From Comamonas testosteroni (GTDB lineage: Bacteria; Pseudomonadota; Gammaproteobacteria; Burkholderiales; Burkholderiaceae_C): a stretch of DNA of 64,000 nt. Position 1 is the first letter of the stretch. Each line of letters opens with the position of its first letter. Where the stretch lies: assembly GCA_008727115.1 (NCBI GenBank), contig CP044131.1, forward strand, positions 1,116,001-1,180,000, in the 5' to 3' direction. Below the pieces are notes generated by a model. That model was not told the origin of the DNA. It saw nothing but the letters and a program-made list of their open reading frames with translations, and made no database searches. The position numbers and the translations under genes were made by a program. This document shows positions 54,291 through 61,545 of this stretch, in pieces.

Positions 54291-55742
54291 TCAGAAGGGG
54301 TAGTGGCGGGGAGCGGTCTGCATGGTGATCCAGCGGGTATCGGTAAATGCATCGATACCGGCCTGACCGCCGAAGTGGCCGTAGCCCGAGTTCTTCACGC
54401 CGCCGAAAGGCATCTGCGCTTCGTCATGCACGGTAGGGCCGTTGACGTGGCAGATACCGGCTTCGATACGGCCAGCCACGCGCCAGCCACGGGCGGTGTC
54501 CTTGGTGTAGACGGAAGAAGACAGGCCGAACTCGTTGTCATTGGCCATGGCAATGGCTTGCTCTTCACCGCTGACGCGCACGATGGCCTTCACTGGCGCA
54601 AAAGTTTCTTCGCGGAAGATGCGCATCTCGGGCGTCACGCCGTCGATCAGTGTGGCGGCCATCAGCGTGTCGGTGGCCTTGCCGCCACAGAGGATCTTGG
54701 CGCCCTTGGCCACGGCGTCGTCGATCAGTTCGTTGACGCGGTGCACGGTGTTCATGTCCACGACGGAGCCCAGCACGACGGGGCCCTGGCGGGGGTCGCC
54801 CAAGGGCAGGGATTCGGCACGGGCCACCAGCTTGGCGATGAACTCCTCGGCCACGGCTTCATCGACGATGATGCGTTCGGTGGACATGCAGATCTGGCCC
54901 GAGTTGGCGAAAGCACCAAAAGTCGCACCCGCCACAGCGGCGTCCACATCGGCGTCGTCCAGCACCAGGAAAGGCGCCTTGCCGCCCAGCTCCAGAATGG
55001 CGGGCTTGAGATGCTTGGCGCAGGTCTGGCCAATGATGCGGCCCACGCGGGTGGAGCCGGTGAAGTTCACACGGCGCACGGCGGGGTGGGCCACCATGGC
55101 TTCGACCACGGCACCGGCGTCTTCGGGCGCGTTGGTCACAAAGTTCACCACACCAGCGGGCAGGCCGCCTTCTTGCAGGGCTTCAATGATCAGGCCCTGG
55201 GTGGCGGGGCTCAGTTCGGAGCCCTTGAGAATCACGGTGTTGCCGCAGGCCAGAGGCGTGGCAATGGCGCGCACGGCCAGGATGATGGGCGCATTCCAGG
55301 GGGCGATGCCCAGCACCACTCCTGCGGGCTGGCGCACGGCCATGGCCATGCTGCCGGGCACATCCGAGGGGATCAACTGGCCGTTGATCTGGGTGGTCAG
55401 CGATGCGGCTTCCAGGAACATGTTGGCAGCCAGATGCACGTTGAAGCCAGCCCAGATGCCGGAGGCACCGGTTTCAGCAGCCATGGCGGCGGCAAAGGCT
55501 TCGGCCTTGGCTTCCAGTGCCTGCGATGCCTTCATCAGCATGTGGCGGCGCTCGGTAGGGCCCATGGCTGCCCAGGCGGGGAAAGCGGCTTGGGCGGCTT
55601 CCACGGCGCGCACGGCGTCTGCAGGGGTAGCGGCAGGGGCGCGAGTTGCGACCGAGCCATCCAGAGGGTTCTTGCGCTCGAATGTTGCGCCGTTGCTGGC
55701 TTGTGCGGTCTGGCCACCGATGAGCATGCTTTGTTCAATCAT
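54291..55742 (-). CDS. pchA: 4-hydroxybenzaldehyde dehydrogenase
   Basis: NAD(P)-dependent aldehyde dehydrogenase of 483 residues, first gene of the operon; expected to oxidise 4-hydroxybenzaldehyde to 4-hydroxybenzoate. Asn150 (IAPWNAP), Glu251 (LELGGKAP) and Cys285 (NSGQICMSTER) are in place, with 'FTGSTRVGRIIGQTC'. The frame is open 31 codons upstream, but the ATG at 55742 has AAGGAAG 6 bp upstream and starts MIEQSMLIGGQ as in its paralogue at 44029-45480, with which it aligns over the whole length. Divergent from the AraC gene at 56124. Confidence 0.92.
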   Translation of the reverse strand: MIEQSMLIGGQTAQASNGATFERKNPLDGSVATRAPAATPADAVRAVEAAQAAFPAWAAMGPTERRHMLMKASQALEAKAEAFAAAMAAETGASGIWAGFNVHLAANMFLEAASLTTQINGQLIPSDVPGSMAMAVRQPAGVVLGIAPWNAPIILAVRAIATPLACGNTVILKGSELSPATQGLIIEALQEGGLPAGVVNFVTNAPEDAGAVVEAMVAHPAVRRVNFTGSTRVGRIIGQTCAKHLKPAILELGGKAPFLVLDDADVDAAVAGATFGAFANSGQICMSTERIIVDEAVAEEFIAKLVARAESLPLGDPRQGPVVLGSVVDMNTVHRVNELIDDAVAKGAKILCGGKATDTLMAATLIDGVTPEMRIFREETFAPVKAIVRVSGEEQAIAMANDNEFGLSSSVYTKDTARGWRVAGRIEAGICHVNGPTVHDEAQMPFGGVKNSGYGHFGGQAGIDAFTDTRWITMQTAPRHYPF

Positions 55743-56123
55743 GTTCGCTTCCTTGAATCCCAGGTGCGCAGCGATCCTGGTCGCTGCTTGTTGATACAGG
55801 TTCAACAAGTGAGAAGAGCTGGTGTTTGATTGCAAAAGGCTTGCGTCACCGGGCTTGTTCTCAGCTAGTTTTTTGTGTAATTGCCAAAAAATGGCGTGGG
55901 ACTGATCGTAGAAAAAGTGTCAGAAAGCCGCTGTGCGCAATGTGCACAAACCGTTTGACAAATCGTGCACAGAGCCTAGGGTTTGCCCTAGGAATAAGGT
56001 TTTTCAGTCGAAAGACCATGATGGGTAATTCATGGTGCAGCGAGCATGAAAGCGCCCACTTACTGATAATTGCCACACTTTGTCGATACAGGCAGAGGTT
56101 GATACAAAGAGGAGTCAAGGCCC
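55743..56123. promoter_or_regulatory. 381-bp divergent control region between pchA and its AraC regulator
   Basis: No gene seen. Holds a perfect dyad CCTAGGG-TTTG-CCCTAGG (55975-55992) and two palindromic GTGCAC hexamers 23 bp apart (55942-55947 and 55965-55970), with another related TGTGCGC at 55932-55938. Sites spaced by about two helix turns are what an AraC-type activator would bind. AAGAGGAG lies before the AraC-type start. Promoter hexamers were not assigned with confidence. Confidence 0.6.
55975..55992. promoter_or_regulatory. Perfect CCTAGGG-N4-CCCTAGG dyad
   Basis: Seven-base arms at 55975-55981 and 55986-55992 separated by TTTG. Similar elements lie upstream of the porin (10623-10640) and a Bug gene (21860-21877); a half site CCTAGG is at 50427-50432 upstream of the importer operon. 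Confidence 0.6.
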
Positions 56124-57074
56124 ATGACCGCGCCCGTGGTACTGAGTACCGATGGTCTTCCTGAGAAAGAAACTGCTCCAGCCTGGCATGACTGGATGGC
56201 TCAGCTGTTTTCGGGGCTGGATACGGATTTGTATGGCGACACCCGTTTTGACGGACATCTAAGCGTGGCATATGCCGGTGATGTCATGCTCACCAAACTG
56301 GATGCCGGGCGTCACCGTGTCATACGGGACTCTCACCGTCTGCGCGATAGCGAAGCAGCTTATTTGAAGATCGTGGCCCCATGGGATGGACATGCGGAAG
56401 TGGAGCAGCATGGCTGCAAAAGCTCTGTCAGCAATGGCAGCTGGGCCATCTATGACACTTCTGAGCCCTATGTGGTGGCTAATCCTCAGCACACAGAGCA
56501 CCTGATCATGATGGTGCCCAAGCACAGCATTGCCGAGCGTGGCCTACGTCTTGACGGGCTCATGGGGCGCTCTGTTGGGGGCAGTGCCGGGATCGCTCGC
56601 ATTGCATTGCAGACCATGCGCAGCACCTATCAGGAGCTGGACCATATGACGGCTCCCCTGGCTCGCCGAGCGGGGGAGTTATTGGTGGATATGGTGCACC
56701 TGTCTTTGCAGGCTCTTGGAGGACAGGCCACAGCGGTGACGCAAAAGCAGGCCTTGTATGACCGGATTTGTGGATATGTAGCAAGCCATGTACGAGACCC
56801 AGGCCTGTCGGTTGATCAGGTGGCTGAGGCCCTGAACTGCAGCCGTCGCCATTTGCACAATGCCTTTGCGGGTAGAGAGCAGTCGCTGGGAGGCTTCATT
56901 CAGCAAAGCCGGCTGGAGCTTTGCATGAGAGAGCTGCACTCGCCAGCGCTTGCGCACCGCACCATTACCGAAATTGCCATGGGCTGTGGTTTTGGCAATA
57001 GCGCGCACTTCAGTCGTGCGTTCAAGGCGTATGCCGGCATGTCACCCTCCGAGTTCAGGCAGCTTGGTCATTGA
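56124..57074 (+). CDS. AraC-family regulator (FeaR-like) of the pch operon
   Basis: A 316-residue protein. The N-terminal sensor domain (~20-190; 'EAAYLKIVAPWDGHAEVE', 'GSWAIYDTSEPYVVANP', 'LDGLMGRSVGGSAG') matches the regulator at 50598-51566 segment by segment. Two helix-turn-helix motifs: 'LSVDQVAEALNCSRRHLHNAF' (split) (~225-247) and 'ITEIAMGCGFGNSAHFSRAFKAYAGMSPSEFR' (split). It is read away from pchA, so it is the natural candidate for activator of pchACXF in response to 4-cresol or its products. Codon use is somewhat less GC-rich than its neighbours' by eye. Start ATG 56124 has AGGAG 12 bp upstream. Confidence 0.85.
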   Translation: MTAPVVLSTDGLPEKETAPAWHDWMAQLFSGLDTDLYGDTRFDGHLSVAYAGDVMLTKLDAGRHRVIRDSHRLRDSEAAYLKIVAPWDGHAEVEQHGCKSSVSNGSWAIYDTSEPYVVANPQHTEHLIMMVPKHSIAERGLRLDGLMGRSVGGSAGIARIALQTMRSTYQELDHMTAPLARRAGELLVDMVHLSLQALGGQATAVTQKQALYDRICGYVASHVRDPGLSVDQVAEALNCSRRHLHNAFAGREQSLGGFIQQSRLELCMRELHSPALAHRTITEIAMGCGFGNSAHFSRAFKAYAGMSPSEFRQLGH

Positions 57075-57145
57075 TCTATGCAGGCCCGCGTGATTGCTGC
57101 CTATAGGACAATGCAGTCCGTTGCTTAGAAAGCAGGACTGTATTC

Positions 57146-58270
57146 ATGGACACCAATACGCCGCTCGCCTTGCTCGGTGGGCTCACAGCCTCTCAATTCA
57201 TGCGCAAGCACTGGCACAAAAAGCCTTTGCTGGTACGCCAGGCCATTCCCGGCTTCAAGGCCCCCATCCCACGTGCCCGGCTGTTGGCGCTGGCCGGTGA
57301 AGACGGCGTTGAGTCGCGCCTGATTCAGCAACTGGGTGGCAATGAATGGAAGCTAAGCCACGGCCCTCTGTCACGTCGCAGCCTGCCCGCCCTGACCAAG
57401 CCGGGCTGGAGCGTTCTGGTGCAAGGCGTGGACACGCACGATGCCCAGGTGCACCAGTTGCTGCAGCAGTTCCGCTTTGTTCCTGAAGCGCGCCTTGATG
57501 ACTTGATGATCAGCTTTGCCACCGATCAAGGTGGCGTGGGCCCGCACTTTGACAGCTATGACGTGTTCTTGCTGCAGGCGCATGGCAAGCGCCGCTGGCG
57601 CATTGGTCGCCAAAAGGATTTGTCGCTGCAGCCCGATAAGCCTTTGAAGATTCTTGCCAACTTTGAACCTGAGGAAGAGTTCGTGCTCGAGCCCGGTGAC
57701 ATGCTGTATTTGCCTCCCAAATGGGCACATGACGGCGTGGCCGAAGGCGAGTGCATGACTTACTCCATCGGCTTTCGCTCGCCTGACCGTGGTGAGCTGG
57801 GTCGAGAGCTGTTGCTGCGTATGTCGGATGAACCGGATGAGCCCGAGAACCCGGTCATCTACAAGGATCCCAAGCAAGAGGCAGTGAGCAATCCGGCTTT
57901 GATTCCTGAAGGCATGTATGACTTTGCCCGAGAAGCGCTCAAGAAGGCCATGGCCGAGCCGCTGGCGCTGGAGCGTGCTTTGGGCGAGTACCTGAGCGAC
58001 CCCAAGCCCAATGTCTGGTTTGAGCATGGCGAGGAGAACGGCATGTTCGAGAGCGTGGTGCTGGATCGCCGTACACGCATGCTCTACGATGCAAAACACA
58101 TTTTCATTAATGGAGAGAGCTATCTGGCGGGGGGGCGTGATGCCACCTTGATGCGCAAGCTGGCTGATACGAAAGCCTTGTCTCGCAAGGATCTGGCAAC
58201 GGCAAGTGATGATGCGCTGGAGTTGCTGTCATCGTGGTTTGATGCGGGTTGGGTGCGCTCGGGCGACTGA
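57146..58270 (+). CDS. roxA: Ribosomal oxygenase (L16 arginine 3-hydroxylase-type, RoxA/YcfD)
   Basis: 2-oxoglutarate and Fe(II) dependent JmjC-type cupin oxygenase; E. coli YcfD hydroxylates an Arg of ribosomal protein L16. The 374-residue protein has 'FMRKHWHKKPLLVRQAIPGF' at the start, the iron triad His134, Asp136 (VGPHFDSYDVF) and His195 (KWAHDG), 'LQAHGKRRWRIGRQ', 'LEPGDMLYLPPKWAHDGV', and a C-terminal winged-helix region ('RTRMLYDAKHIFINGESY'). Substrate by homology only. Independent unit after the pch regulator. Confidence 0.93.
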   Translation: MDTNTPLALLGGLTASQFMRKHWHKKPLLVRQAIPGFKAPIPRARLLALAGEDGVESRLIQQLGGNEWKLSHGPLSRRSLPALTKPGWSVLVQGVDTHDAQVHQLLQQFRFVPEARLDDLMISFATDQGGVGPHFDSYDVFLLQAHGKRRWRIGRQKDLSLQPDKPLKILANFEPEEEFVLEPGDMLYLPPKWAHDGVAEGECMTYSIGFRSPDRGELGRELLLRMSDEPDEPENPVIYKDPKQEAVSNPALIPEGMYDFAREALKKAMAEPLALERALGEYLSDPKPNVWFEHGEENGMFESVVLDRRTRMLYDAKHIFINGESYLAGGRDATLMRKLADTKALSRKDLATASDDALELLSSWFDAGWVRSGD

Positions 58271-58646
58271 GCTTGGGTGGACTTGTAACAGCGCTTATGC
58301 TAAGTTAGCGGACTGGCCTTTGTGGGTTCAGTGATATTTCCCGAGTTTTTCTCAATTGTGTAAATCTCTGGCAATGTTTTGTCAGGGATTTGACAGGAAG
58401 TTTTTTCTGGTTCACATTGTGACCCGTGGCAAGAATTGCTTGCCCGATAAATGAGAGTCGCCGATTTGTGCAAAATTGTTTACTTGCTGTCAGCTTTGGT
58501 CAGCAATTGACAAAAATGCCTATAATGCAAGTGAAGTCGAATTTATCGTTTGACCTGATCTGCCAAAGCGATCAATAGCTGCAACAAGCTGACCGTAATG
58601 GCAATCCGCATACTGTCTGCTGAACCTACTAATTTAGGAAACTGTC
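58271..58646. other. 376-bp AT-rich leader of the small lipoprotein gene
   Basis: No gene seen. It is clearly more AT-rich than the surroundings, with several TTGACA-type hexamers (58392-58397 and 58507-58512) and a consensus -10 TATAAT at 58521-58526; the best -35 for the latter is TTGGTC at 58496-58501, 19 bp away, so the promoter is likely but not perfect. The resulting leader would be about 115 bases. Confidence 0.5.
58521..58526 (+). promoter_or_regulatory. Consensus -10 box TATAAT
   Basis: Exact TATAAT followed by GCAAGTG; about 120 bp before the start codon of the small lipoprotein. -35 is ambiguous. Confidence 0.5.
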
Positions 58647-58925
58647 ATGAAGAACTCTCTGATTCTGGCTACCGTGATTGCTGCTGCTGCTCTGGCTGCC
58701 TGTGGCGACAAGAAGGAAGAAGCTCCTGTTGCTGCACCTGCTGTGGAAGCTCCTGCTGCCCCCGCCGCTGAAGCACCTGCTGTTGAAGCCGCTCCTGCCG
58801 CTGAAACTGCACCTGCTGCTGAAGTCGCTCCCGCCACTGAGGCTCCTGCTGCTGAAGCCGCTCCCGCCGCCGAAGCTCCTGCTGCCGAAGCCGCTCCTGC
58901 CGCTGAAGCTCCTGCTGCCAAGTAA
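58647..58925 (+). CDS. Small Ala/Pro/Glu-repeat lipoprotein
   Basis: A 92-residue lipoprotein precursor: signal peptide with lipobox LAAC (Cys19) followed by GDKKEEAP, then an almost pure repeat of A-P-A-A-E-A and A-P-A-V-E-A units to the end (...EAPAAK). After processing it would be a 74-residue acidic, extended, Pro-rich lipid-anchored chain, possibly a spacer or peptidoglycan-touching protein. Codons GCT, CCT and GAA dominate. It has its own promoter and a strong terminator, so it may be highly expressed. No family recognised beyond low-complexity lipoproteins common in this group. Confidence 0.78.
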   Translation: MKNSLILATVIAAAALAACGDKKEEAPVAAPAVEAPAAPAAEAPAVEAAPAAETAPAAEVAPATEAPAAEAAPAAEAPAAEAAPAAEAPAAK

Positions 58926-58942
58926 TTCACTGCTGCAGGCAA

Positions 58943-58990
58943 GAGGCTCTTTGAGCCTCAGGCAAAAACCGCACCTTGGTGCGGTTTTTT
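58943..58990 (+). terminator. Tandem hairpins with intrinsic terminator after the small lipoprotein gene
   Basis: GAGGCTC-TTT-GAGCCTC (58943-58959) followed by AAAAACCGCACC-TT-GGTGCGGTTTTTTT (58964-58990), the second with a long T tail. Confidence 0.88.
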
Positions 58991-59168
58991 TATGCCTGGA
59001 TTTCGCGAAGTGTTTTGCTGACGCTCTTCAGTGGCGCTCAAGGAGTTGTTGATAGTTCTGCTCTGCGGGCCAGCTCATGCTGCAGTACTGGCAAATGCAT
59101 CTCGCTACTTGTTGAAAAGGCCTTGGCTTAAGGGGTGCGAGTCTTATCGTGACTTGGGTGCAAGTATG

Positions 59169-59206
59169 AAAAAAGCCACCAGAGAAGAGCTCTGGTGGCT
59201 TTTTTG
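59169..59206. terminator. Bidirectional intrinsic terminator after bamC
   Basis: AAAAAAGCCACCAGAG pairs with CTCTGGTGGCTTTTTT across a short AAGAG loop; A/T runs on both sides. Ends the dapA-bamC unit on the minus strand. Confidence 0.88.
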
Positions 59207-59220
59207 TTGAGGCTGTATTT

Positions 59221-60333
59221 TTATTTCAGCTCGTCAGTGATGACGCGAACAATGCGTTGACCGTTGGCCGTGCTGTCGGGCTGACCTTGTTCGTTGAGTA
59301 CGCTGACTTGAGACTGGTTGCCGTCGCCCTTGACCAGAATCTGGTATTTGACAGGAGCAGCAGCTTCCTTGCCGCGGCTGAAGATCTTGCCGAAGAAGCC
59401 TTTGGACTCTTCCTTGGCGTTCGGATCCACGTAGCGCACATAGTAGATGCCTCGGCTACGGTCTCGGTCTTCCACGGTAAAGCCTGTGCGGTCCAGCGCC
59501 ACGCCAACGCGGCGCCATGCGCGCTCAAAGCCTTCTTCGATCTGCAGAGTAGGCACGCCATTGACAGTGTCCATGCGAGCACCAGACGTGGTGACCGCAG
59601 CAGCCTTGTCGGCCTTGGCAACCGCAGAAGCCTGCTCTTCGCTCACGCCCAGTTTGATCATGATGCGGCGTAGGAACTCTGTCTCCAGCTCTGGATCACG
59701 GGGGCGGGGCTGCCAGATGGTGTTGTCCTTGCGCTCGCTGGTGTAGACCTCCTGCATGCCACGGTGGGTGACATAAATGCGGGTCTTGCCATCGGGTTCG
59801 CGCTCCAGGCGGGTGCGGAACTTGTCGCGTTCGCTTGTGGAGTAAAGAGAGTCGAACACCTTGCCCAGTGCCTTGCGGATCACGTCCTGCGGCAGCTTGG
59901 CGCGGTTTTCGGCCCAGTCTGTTTCCAGGATTCCCAACTGACGGTCTTCCATCACGTAGATGAAGCCGTTCTCCAGCCAGAAGTCGCGCGTAGGTTCCCA
60001 CAGCTTGTCAGCTGCGCGATCCACCACCAGCCAGTGCTCGGCACCAGCTCGCTCGATACGGACGTCACCAATTTGGTTGGCGGCAGTATTGTTGTCAGTA
60101 GGCTTGGCTGCCTTGGCATTGGCTTCGATGGCCGCTGCAGACACCACGCCACCAGGAACCATATAGCGTGAGTCTTGCGACAGCTGCGTGAGATCCGGAG
60201 GAACTTCCAGGGACGGAGCTTGATTCTTGCCCGCGCTCTTGTAGTCGATCTTGGTGTCTTGGAACGTGGTCGTGCAGGCAGACAGGCCCAGCGCGATGCT
60301 GAGCAGGCCCAAACGTGCTGTTTGTTGTTTCAC
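59221..60333 (-). CDS. bamC: Outer-membrane assembly lipoprotein BamC
   Basis: Lipoprotein subunit of the BAM complex that inserts beta-barrel proteins. The 370-residue protein has lipobox LSAC (Cys20), the extended N-terminal region that binds BamD ('YKSAGKNQAPSLEVPPDLTQL', 'YMVPGG'), and two helix-grip domains: 'WLVVDRAADKLWEPTRDFWLENGF' (split), 'GILETDWAENRAKLP' and 'VPTLQIEEGFERAWRRVGVALDR' (split), 'IYYVRYVDPN'. It follows dapA on the same strand, 63 bp downstream, the usual dapA-bamC order. Confidence 0.94.
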   Translation of the reverse strand: MKQQTARLGLLSIALGLSACTTTFQDTKIDYKSAGKNQAPSLEVPPDLTQLSQDSRYMVPGGVVSAAAIEANAKAAKPTDNNTAANQIGDVRIERAGAEHWLVVDRAADKLWEPTRDFWLENGFIYVMEDRQLGILETDWAENRAKLPQDVIRKALGKVFDSLYSTSERDKFRTRLEREPDGKTRIYVTHRGMQEVYTSERKDNTIWQPRPRDPELETEFLRRIMIKLGVSEEQASAVAKADKAAAVTTSGARMDTVNGVPTLQIEEGFERAWRRVGVALDRTGFTVEDRDRSRGIYYVRYVDPNAKEESKGFFGKIFSRGKEAAAPVKYQILVKGDGNQSQVSVLNEQGQPDSTANGQRIVRVITDELK

Positions 60334-60396
60334 GCGGATTGTCCTTGGGTAGCGTTCAAGCTATGTGCGAAAAACCGCTAGCTTAGCGCAACTCGA

Positions 60397-61293
60397 TCAC
60401 AGTACGCCAACTTTCCGCATAGCAGCCTCAACAACCGCTTCGTATTGCGGGCTCAGAGGCGTCATCGGCAGGCGCAGTGCAGGGCTGCACAAGCCCATGC
60501 GAGCCGCTGCCCACTTCACAGGAATGGGATTGGCTTCCACAAACAGGCTCTTGTGCAGTGGCATGAGCTTGAACTGTAACTCCATGGCGCGCTTGACGTC
60601 GCCGGCCATGGCCGCCTTGCACAGCTCGCTCATCAGGCGAGGAGCCACGTTGGCGGTCACGCTGATATTGCCGTGACCACCGCACAGCATCAGAGCCACA
60701 GCGGTGGGATCGTCGCCGGAGTACACGCCAAAGCCAGCGGGCACATCGCGAATCAGCCACTGCGCACGTTCGATATTGCCGGTGGCTTCCTTGATGCCGA
60801 TGATGCCGGGGATCTGTGCCAGGCGCAGCACGGTGTCGTGCTGCATGTCTGCAACTGAGCGACCGGGTACGTTGTACAGAATCACAGGCAGATCACCAGT
60901 GGCTTCGGCAATGGCCTTGAAGTGCTGGTACTGGCCTTCCTGCGTAGGCTTGTTGTAGTAGGGAACGACCTGCAACTGGCTGTCTGCACCAACCTTCTTG
61001 GCGTATTGGGCCAGCTCGATGGCCTCGTGTGTGCTGTTGGCACCGCAGCCAGCCATGATGGAGACGCGGCCTGCAGCCTGCTCGACGGAGACACGAATGA
61101 TTTCGCAATGCTCTTCGACATTGACGGTGGGGGACTCACCTGTTGTGCCGACCACACCGATGCAGCTGGTGCCTTCGGCCACATGCCAGTCGATGAGTTT
61201 GCGCAGCGACGGGTAGTCGACGCTACCGTCTTCAAGCATGGGTGTAACGAGGGCAACAATGCTGCCAGTGAGAGCAACGGAGGGTGATGTCAT
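60397..61293 (-). CDS. dapA: 4-hydroxy-tetrahydrodipicolinate synthase
   Basis: First committed step of lysine and diaminopimelate synthesis, condensing pyruvate with aspartate semialdehyde. The 298-residue TIM-barrel protein has '[12 protein letters not shown]' (the GTTGE motif), '[12 protein letters not shown]', Tyr140 in ILYNVPGR, and the Schiff-base Lys168 in GIKEATGN, then '[23 protein letters not shown]' (split). The surface helix variant GADSQLQVV is unremarkable. First gene of the dapA-bamC unit; 252 bp without a gene lie upstream. Confidence 0.97.
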   Translation of the reverse strand: MTSPSVALTGSIVALVTPMLEDGSVDYPSLRKLIDWHVAEGTSCIGVVGTTGESPTVNVEEHCEIIRVSVEQAAGRVSIMAGCGANSTHEAIELAQYAKKVGADSQLQVVPYYNKPTQEGQYQHFKAIAEATGDLPVILYNVPGRSVADMQHDTVLRLAQIPGIIGIKEATGNIERAQWLIRDVPAGFGVYSGDDPTAVALMLCGGHGNISVTANVAPRLMSELCKAAMAGDVKRAMELQFKLMPLHKSLFVEANPIPVKWAAARMGLCSPALRLPMTPLSPQYEAVVEAAMRKVGVL

Positions 61294-61545
61294 ATCCGCA
61301 ATCTGAAACGGGAAAAATGAATTCTACAAACAGGGACAGGGTGATGGCCGTGGTTTGCAGGGTACAGTGCCGAGTAAAACCTGATTTTGGTTGAAGTGTT
61401 GTTGGTAAATGACGATTCGACGAAATAATTAATTTTATGACGTCATATTGTTTTGGTTTTGGCGGCTTGTTTTTGACGGCATGCTTTTGCCGGTTCGTGA
61501 AGACGGATTGAGGAAAGAGGGGGCAGAGCAGGCTCTCTATGCATC

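Noticed and set aside
53655..55829. 724-codon plus-strand open frame opposite pchX, pchC and pchA
   Set aside because: It runs across three well-supported genes in antisense and has no recognisable domain.
58634..58942. Antisense frame of Ala/Gly/Ser repeats opposite the small lipoprotein
   Set aside because: It stays open only because the sense repeat lacks complementary stop codons; the sense frame has signal peptide, lipobox and transcription signals.
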